A stretch of 64,000 nt of DNA, from assembly GCA_964617875.1 (NCBI GenBank), contig CAZUAI010000017.1, positions 14,530-78,529 of the forward strand, in the 5' to 3' direction. Each line of letters begins with the position of its first letter. Positions within the stretch are counted from its first letter, which is position 1. The stretch comes from CAZMVY01 sp964617875. GTDB taxonomy: Bacteria; Planctomycetota; Phycisphaerae; UBA1845; PWPN01. Shown piece after piece: positions 60,580-64,000 of the stretch. The notes under the pieces are model-generated. The model made no database searches. It was given only the letters and a program-made list of their open reading frames with translations, and was not told the DNA's origin. The position numbers and the translations under genes were made by a program.

Positions 60580-60929
60580 GTGTCCGCTCCGATGTCCTTG
60601 GTGTGAATGCGGTAGGTCTGCCGATACGGATCGCTCCAGCGCCAGCAGCCCTCGCCGCCCAGGTTCATGACCTCGTACTTCCGCCCGTTGGCCGCGATCA
60701 CATCGCCCGGTTCCGGGTCAAAGCCCAGTTCGTCGGCCAGGATCAGGAAGTCCCAGACGTGGGCGTTGATCGTCAGGCCCGACTCGTCGGTGACCTCGAA
60801 CCCTGTCCTGCCGAAGGTCGCGCTCACGGTGTAGGCGTCAGGCGGCCTGCGGTACTCGACCGGGCTGGAGCAGTGCGCCGTGCGCATCTGCTCCAGCCAC
60901 TGCGAGCCTTGGCGGAGAAGGTCGGCCAT
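60576..60929 (-). CDS. Head-tail connector-like protein
   Basis: A 117-residue protein (MADLLRQGSQWLEQMRTAHC, then FEVTDESGLTINAHVWDFLI, LAD... GFDPEPGDVIAANGRKYEVM). The last segment, an SH3-like barrel with PEPGDVI, resembles head-closure (stopper) proteins. It follows DUF2190 in the operon. The assignment is by pattern. Confidence 0.65.
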   Translation of the reverse strand: MADLLRQGSQWLEQMRTAHCSSPVEYRRPPDAYTVSATFGRTGFEVTDESGLTINAHVWDFLILADELGFDPEPGDVIAANGRKYEVMNLGGEGCWRWSDPYRQTYRIHTKDIGADT

Positions 60930-60932
60930 CGA

Positions 60933-61268
60933 TCACTGCTCCAGGCGGACGCGAACCGTCGCGTCGGCGTCGACCGTCGCCTTGACCGTCTTGCCCAGGT
61001 ACTTGTTGCCGCTGGCGGTGGTGGTCGCCTGCTGGGCCGTGGCGTTCCAGTACACCTTCGCGCCCGAGGCGATGGCCGTGCCCGCCCCGGTCGCCTTGGG
61101 CACGTCGAACACGCCCGTCACCGCCAGCGCGCCCAGCGTGTTGGCGACAATGTCGCGCTTGGCCACGCCGACCAGATCGCCCTGCACGACCACGTCCCCG
61201 GCGGCGACGTTGCTGCCGGGCGTGTAGTCGATGCTGTTGCCGTCATGAATGAACTTTGCCGTTGCCAT
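60933..61268 (-). CDS. DUF2190 capsid-associated protein
   Basis: A 111-residue protein: MATAKFIHDGNSIDYTPGSN, VAAGDVVVQGDLVGVAKRDI, LAVTGVFDVPKATGAGTAIA. This is the DUF2190 pattern, found next to capsid genes and taken as a decoration or stabilising protein. It lies between the capsid fusion and the connector genes. Confidence 0.82.
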   Translation of the reverse strand: MATAKFIHDGNSIDYTPGSNVAAGDVVVQGDLVGVAKRDIVANTLGALAVTGVFDVPKATGAGTAIASGAKVYWNATAQQATTTASGNKYLGKTVKATVDADATVRVRLEQ

Positions 61269-61324
61269 CAGTCTCTCCTTGTTGGTCTGAAAGGTTCACC
61301 CTTCCGAGGGACTCCGGGGGAGGC

Positions 61325-63283
61325 TTACGCCTCGCCCTTCATCTTCACGCCGCCCCGGTAGTCCTGAAGGGCGACGCCGAAGTCGAAGTACCCTCGGAAC
61401 TGGATGCCCAGGACGTTGAAGTCCGCCTCGGCCCGCTCCACGGTGGGCCGCTGCTTGCCGTTGAGGAACGCGACCTCGATCACCGGCAGATCCGACGGCT
61501 CGGCCAGCACGTACCAGGCCTTCGTGCTCGACCCGGACATGGCCGCGTTGCCGAGGTAGGTGCTGGTGACCACGCCGAACTTGCCCGCGTGCGGGTTGTC
61601 GTTGGGCTTGGGCTTGTTGGCGGTGGTGGTCTCGTTGACCTTCAGGCTGCTCATCAGCAGTTCGGCCTGGACCTTCAGCGCCGGGGGCACCAGCAGCGTG
61701 CGCGGCTCGATGGCCAGCGGGTTGCCGTCGGGGTCGACCTGCTCAAGGAACATCAGCTCCGCCGCCGTCAGGCCGTCGATGGACAGCGCGGTGTCCGCGC
61801 CCGCCTGGTAGTTCTTGTGGCCCACGGTGAAGAACGCGGCGTTGTCGAGGAACGCGCCCCAGAAGACCTTGTTGAGCTTCAGCGCGCCGCCGCGACCGAT
61901 GCGACGCGGCACGGCGGTCAGCGCGTCCATGTCGTCGTTGATCAGGTCGGTGCGGGTCAGGCCGAACATCCGCCCGTAGGTCTTGGCCTGGTTGGTGAAG
62001 CTCTCCTCGCCGACCTCGGCGTGCTTGAGTTCGCCGTCGGGGCCGACCTCCTGATACTCGAAGCCGCCGGTCAGCCGGAAGCTGGTGACGGCCTTGAAGT
62101 CCTTCACACTGCGGGTGGCGGCGATCCGCTGCCAGGCCTGCTCGACCGACTCGAAGCCATCCAGCAGGAACTTGTTGGCCACGTTGGAGAGGATGCCCGG
62201 CAGCGTGAACGTGCTGAACGCCGCGCGAAGCACCGCCTCGGGGTCGTCGCTGAAGAACCGCGCGTCGCAGCCGTTGGCCCAGGCCGCCTCCAGCAGAAGC
62301 TGGTGCAGGCCCAGGCGGTTGCGGTAGCGCTTCTCGGCCGCCTCGACGATTTGCTCGCCGTGCGTCTTGATCAGGGCGTCGCCGCGCACGCCGCCGGTCA
62401 TCAGCGCGGCGGCCTCCAGCACCTTCGGCCCGTTGGCCGTGCCGCCGGTGTACGCCGCCGGGGCGGCGGGCCGCGAGGCGCGCAGCACTTCCAGTTCGGT
62501 GCTCTTGACGTCCCAACCCTCCTCGATGGCCTTGGCCTCGATGTCCGGGTGCTTGCCGTCGGTGACCTTGCGGATGGCGGCGATCCGCTTGCTCTCGGCG
62601 GCCGCCTGAGCGCGCATGTCCTTGACCGGGTCGCTGGCGGACGGGGCCTCCTTGCCCTCGTCCGCCCGCGCCTGGACCTCCGCCCCCGGCTTGTCCTGCT
62701 GCTTGTCAGTGATGTCCATCGTTGCTTCCTTGCCGCTCATGGTCTGAGGCTCCTTGTCCTGGCCCGCGACGCGGGCGGTGGTGCCCGGATCGGCGGCGCT
62801 GTCGACGAAACTGATCTCTTTGAGCACGGCCCGACGCACCACATGCACGGGGCCGGTGAACTGCTGCTTGTTGACGTTGACCGTGGCACCGGCGGGGATG
62901 AACTCCGCCTCGACCACCGCCGCGCCGATGCTGGCCTGCCAGGGGAAGCCGTTCACGCCGCTCTTGGCCACGTCGCGTGCCCACGAGGTATCGCGGCTGA
63001 TCAGCCCCTCGGCGACGAGTTGCCCGGCCTCGACCAGCACCCGCTGCGTGTGGCCCACGCCCTGGCGGCGCTCATGGTCGAGCCGGATCGGCAGGTTCTG
63101 CGACGGGATGTCCAGGCCCGCCAGATCGACCACGACCTGATGCGGGAACCCGGCGATCCGCATCAGGCCGCCGGTGTAGGCGACCATGCGGAACTGCGGC
63201 AGAGCGCTGTCGCCCTCGGCGGCTTGGATCGTCAGCGGCCCGCGCATGGTCACGAACTCAGGCTGCTTGTCGTTGGTCTTCAT
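61325..63283 (-). CDS. Prohead protease fused to major capsid protein
   Basis: A 652-residue polyprotein (656 from an in-frame start at 63295). Residues 1-170 form the protease: PIRLDHERRQGVGHTQRVLV with a likely catalytic His, and GFPWQASIGAAVVEAE with a likely Ser. A charged linker (about 185-260: TDKQQDKPGAEVQARADEGK) would be the scaffold. The rest is capsid: RTDLINDDMDALTAVPRRIG, NKVFWGAFLDNAAFF, and FNVLGIQFRGYFDFGVALQD. An internal ATG at the segment MSGKEATMDITDK (about 62739) has GGAG upstream and could make scaffold-capsid alone. The start overlaps the portal gene. Confidence 0.85.
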   Translation of the reverse strand: MKTNDKQPEFVTMRGPLTIQAAEGDSALPQFRMVAYTGGLMRIAGFPHQVVVDLAGLDIPSQNLPIRLDHERRQGVGHTQRVLVEAGQLVAEGLISRDTSWARDVAKSGVNGFPWQASIGAAVVEAEFIPAGATVNVNKQQFTGPVHVVRRAVLKEISFVDSAADPGTTARVAGQDKEPQTMSGKEATMDITDKQQDKPGAEVQARADEGKEAPSASDPVKDMRAQAAAESKRIAAIRKVTDGKHPDIEAKAIEEGWDVKSTELEVLRASRPAAPAAYTGGTANGPKVLEAAALMTGGVRGDALIKTHGEQIVEAAEKRYRNRLGLHQLLLEAAWANGCDARFFSDDPEAVLRAAFSTFTLPGILSNVANKFLLDGFESVEQAWQRIAATRSVKDFKAVTSFRLTGGFEYQEVGPDGELKHAEVGEESFTNQAKTYGRMFGLTRTDLINDDMDALTAVPRRIGRGGALKLNKVFWGAFLDNAAFFTVGHKNYQAGADTALSIDGLTAAELMFLEQVDPDGNPLAIEPRTLLVPPALKVQAELLMSSLKVNETTTANKPKPNDNPHAGKFGVVTSTYLGNAAMSGSSTKAWYVLAEPSDLPVIEVAFLNGKQRPTVERAEADFNVLGIQFRGYFDFGVALQDYRGGVKMKGEA

Positions 63284-64000
63284 TTCCGGGGGCATCCGTG
63301 TCGTCCTCCTCTTGGGGTTGCGATGCTTGTGTGGGTTGGACCTCGGCCTCGGTCAGGCCCAGTTCCTTCATCAACTGCTTTTCCTTGGCCCGCTGGTGGA
63401 GTTCGGTCTCCCAGTCCTTGCCCTGTCGGGCGTATTCGCAGGCCAGCGTGGTGGTGTGATTGGCCAGGCGCTGGGCCTGGGCGCTGGCTTCCTTCGCCGG
63501 ATCGACGTGTTCTGTGCCGTCCCAGAACCACTGGTGTTCCAGCGATTCGACGCCAGCCAGGAAGGAGAAGTCGGTGAGCAGACGGGCTTCGGTCAGCCAG
63601 GCATGCAGCAGCGCATCGAGCACGACGCTGTTGCAGTCGGCCTGCTCGACGCGGATGGATTTGAAGTAGGTCTGGTGGTCGAGGCGACCGGAGGCGTAGT
63701 TGTAGCCCGACGAATTGCCCGCCGCGACGTTGAACGGCATGTTCAGGCAGCGGGCGATTTCGTTGAGCAGTTCGCGTTTGAACTCGCTATAGGTCGTGCC
63801 TGGTTGCTCGGCCTTGATCTGTCCGAGCTTCCAACCGTCGGGCAACACTGTCGCCATTCGCTTCTCAAGCTCGACGATGTCCATCGGCTCGACGGACGCC
63901 GCTTCGCCGTTGGCTGGCGCATCGGTGAAAAGCACCGCCGCGAAGTCCGCCGCCGTCTCAGCCGCCCCCAGCACCGCCAGCGTGTAGCGCCGCAGTTGTG
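63258..64000 (-). CDS. Portal protein, C-terminal part (lambda family)
   Basis: The frame runs off the right edge; the last 247 residues are seen. They include LKAEQPGTTYSEFKREL-like segment (QIKAEQPGTTYSEFKRELLN), ARCLNMPFNVAAGNSSGYNY and RVEQADCNSVVLDALLHAWL, the C-terminal wing and stem of lambda-type portal proteins. The tail is acidic (QEEDDTDAPGNEDQ). It ends 26-38 bases inside the capsid fusion gene. Terminase is expected just outside the window. Confidence 0.88.
   Translation of the reverse strand, partial: QLRRYTLAVLGAAETAADFAAVLFTDAPANGEAASVEPMDIVELEKRMATVLPDGWKLGQIKAEQPGTTYSEFKRELLNEIARCLNMPFNVAAGNSSGYNYASGRLDHQTYFKSIRVEQADCNSVVLDALLHAWLTEARLLTDFSFLAGVESLEHQWFWDGTEHVDPAKEASAQAQRLANHTTTLACEYARQGKDWETELHQRAKEKQLMKELGLTEAEVQPTQASQPQEEDDTDAPGNEDQRQAA

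Larger units (their letters stand above)
47212..64000. mobile_element. Siphovirus-like prophage, right end beyond the window
   Basis: From the tRNA-Asn terminator onward all genes belong to an integration module (+ strand) or to head and tail genes (- strand). Terminase, replication and regulatory genes are not seen and would lie past 64,000. Head and tail genes appear intact, with no obvious stop or deletion, so the element may be functional. The left boundary is set by where host genes stop; the attachment sequence itself is not proven. Confidence 0.85.

Noticed and set aside
61256..63577. A 773-codon open frame on the plus strand opposite the capsid fusion
   Set aside because: Codon bias of the capsid gene keeps it open; it has no recognisable domain and would conflict with a complete capsid protein.

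Overview
The window is high-GC DNA that looks like a chromosome of a planctomycete, most likely of the Phycisphaerae type. The pointers are an ECF sigma factor next to a giant zinc-finger/kinase/WD40 protein, a pseudopilin-like protein with the N-terminal helix usual in Planctomycetes, two Tat-exported Gfo/Idh oxidoreductases, a secreted ADP-ribosylglycohydrolase, lipopolysaccharide-core style enzymes, and a DUF2924/serine recombinase integration module. This assignment is inference from gene content; no rRNA lies in the window.

Bases 1-47,135 are chromosomal. Left to right: lipopolysaccharide-core kinase (cut at the left edge), WaaG-like glycosyltransferase and plsY in one overlapping run; a parvulin foldase; a repeat-rich gap; serC; an aldo/keto reductase; the ECF sigma factor with its kinase partner; a sugar porter and the ADP-ribosylglycohydrolase; a TolB-like lipoprotein, a second lipoprotein with a 70-residue partner and a Xer recombinase; a GalT-like HIT protein; pseudopilin, UroD-family protein and trpC; a CPBP protease with rnpA; an alpha/beta hydrolase with an MBL-fold hydrolase; sugar and cell-envelope genes (Gfo/Idh x2, Dpm1-like transferase with a membrane partner, dihydrolipoamide dehydrogenase, M55 aminopeptidase, sugar isomerase); tRNA-Leu(CAG); a promoter-to-terminator unit that looks like a small RNA or microprotein gene; an odd tRNA-like gene; a slipin; a five-gene TetR-regulated tripartite ABC efflux operon; an orphan DNA methyltransferase; a sodium:solute symporter with a 52-residue membrane partner; a ComEA-like protein; and tRNA-Asn(GTT).

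Bases from about 47,200 to the right edge are an integrated siphovirus-like prophage, not complete here. An integration module reads rightward (74-residue protein, DUF2924, large serine recombinase, small HTH protein). After a hairpin-rich convergent gap, the late genes read leftward from the edge: portal, protease/capsid fusion, DUF2190, connector, a coiled-coil/TM protein, a tyrosine-rich beta-solenoid, tail completion proteins, tail tube, two tail assembly chaperone frames (apparently joined by a -1 frameshift), a holin-like and a lipoprotein gene placed inside the tail module, the tape measure, and distal structural proteins.

The main unexplained structure is a set of interspersed short repeats: a 126-bp element in two copies about 82% identical, a 53-bp imperfect palindrome that sits in frame inside two protein genes, short GCAGGC-N5-GCCTGC palindromes, and a cluster of hairpins after the foldase gene. 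The atypical tRNA-like gene and the adjacent small-RNA unit are the other places to look for something new.
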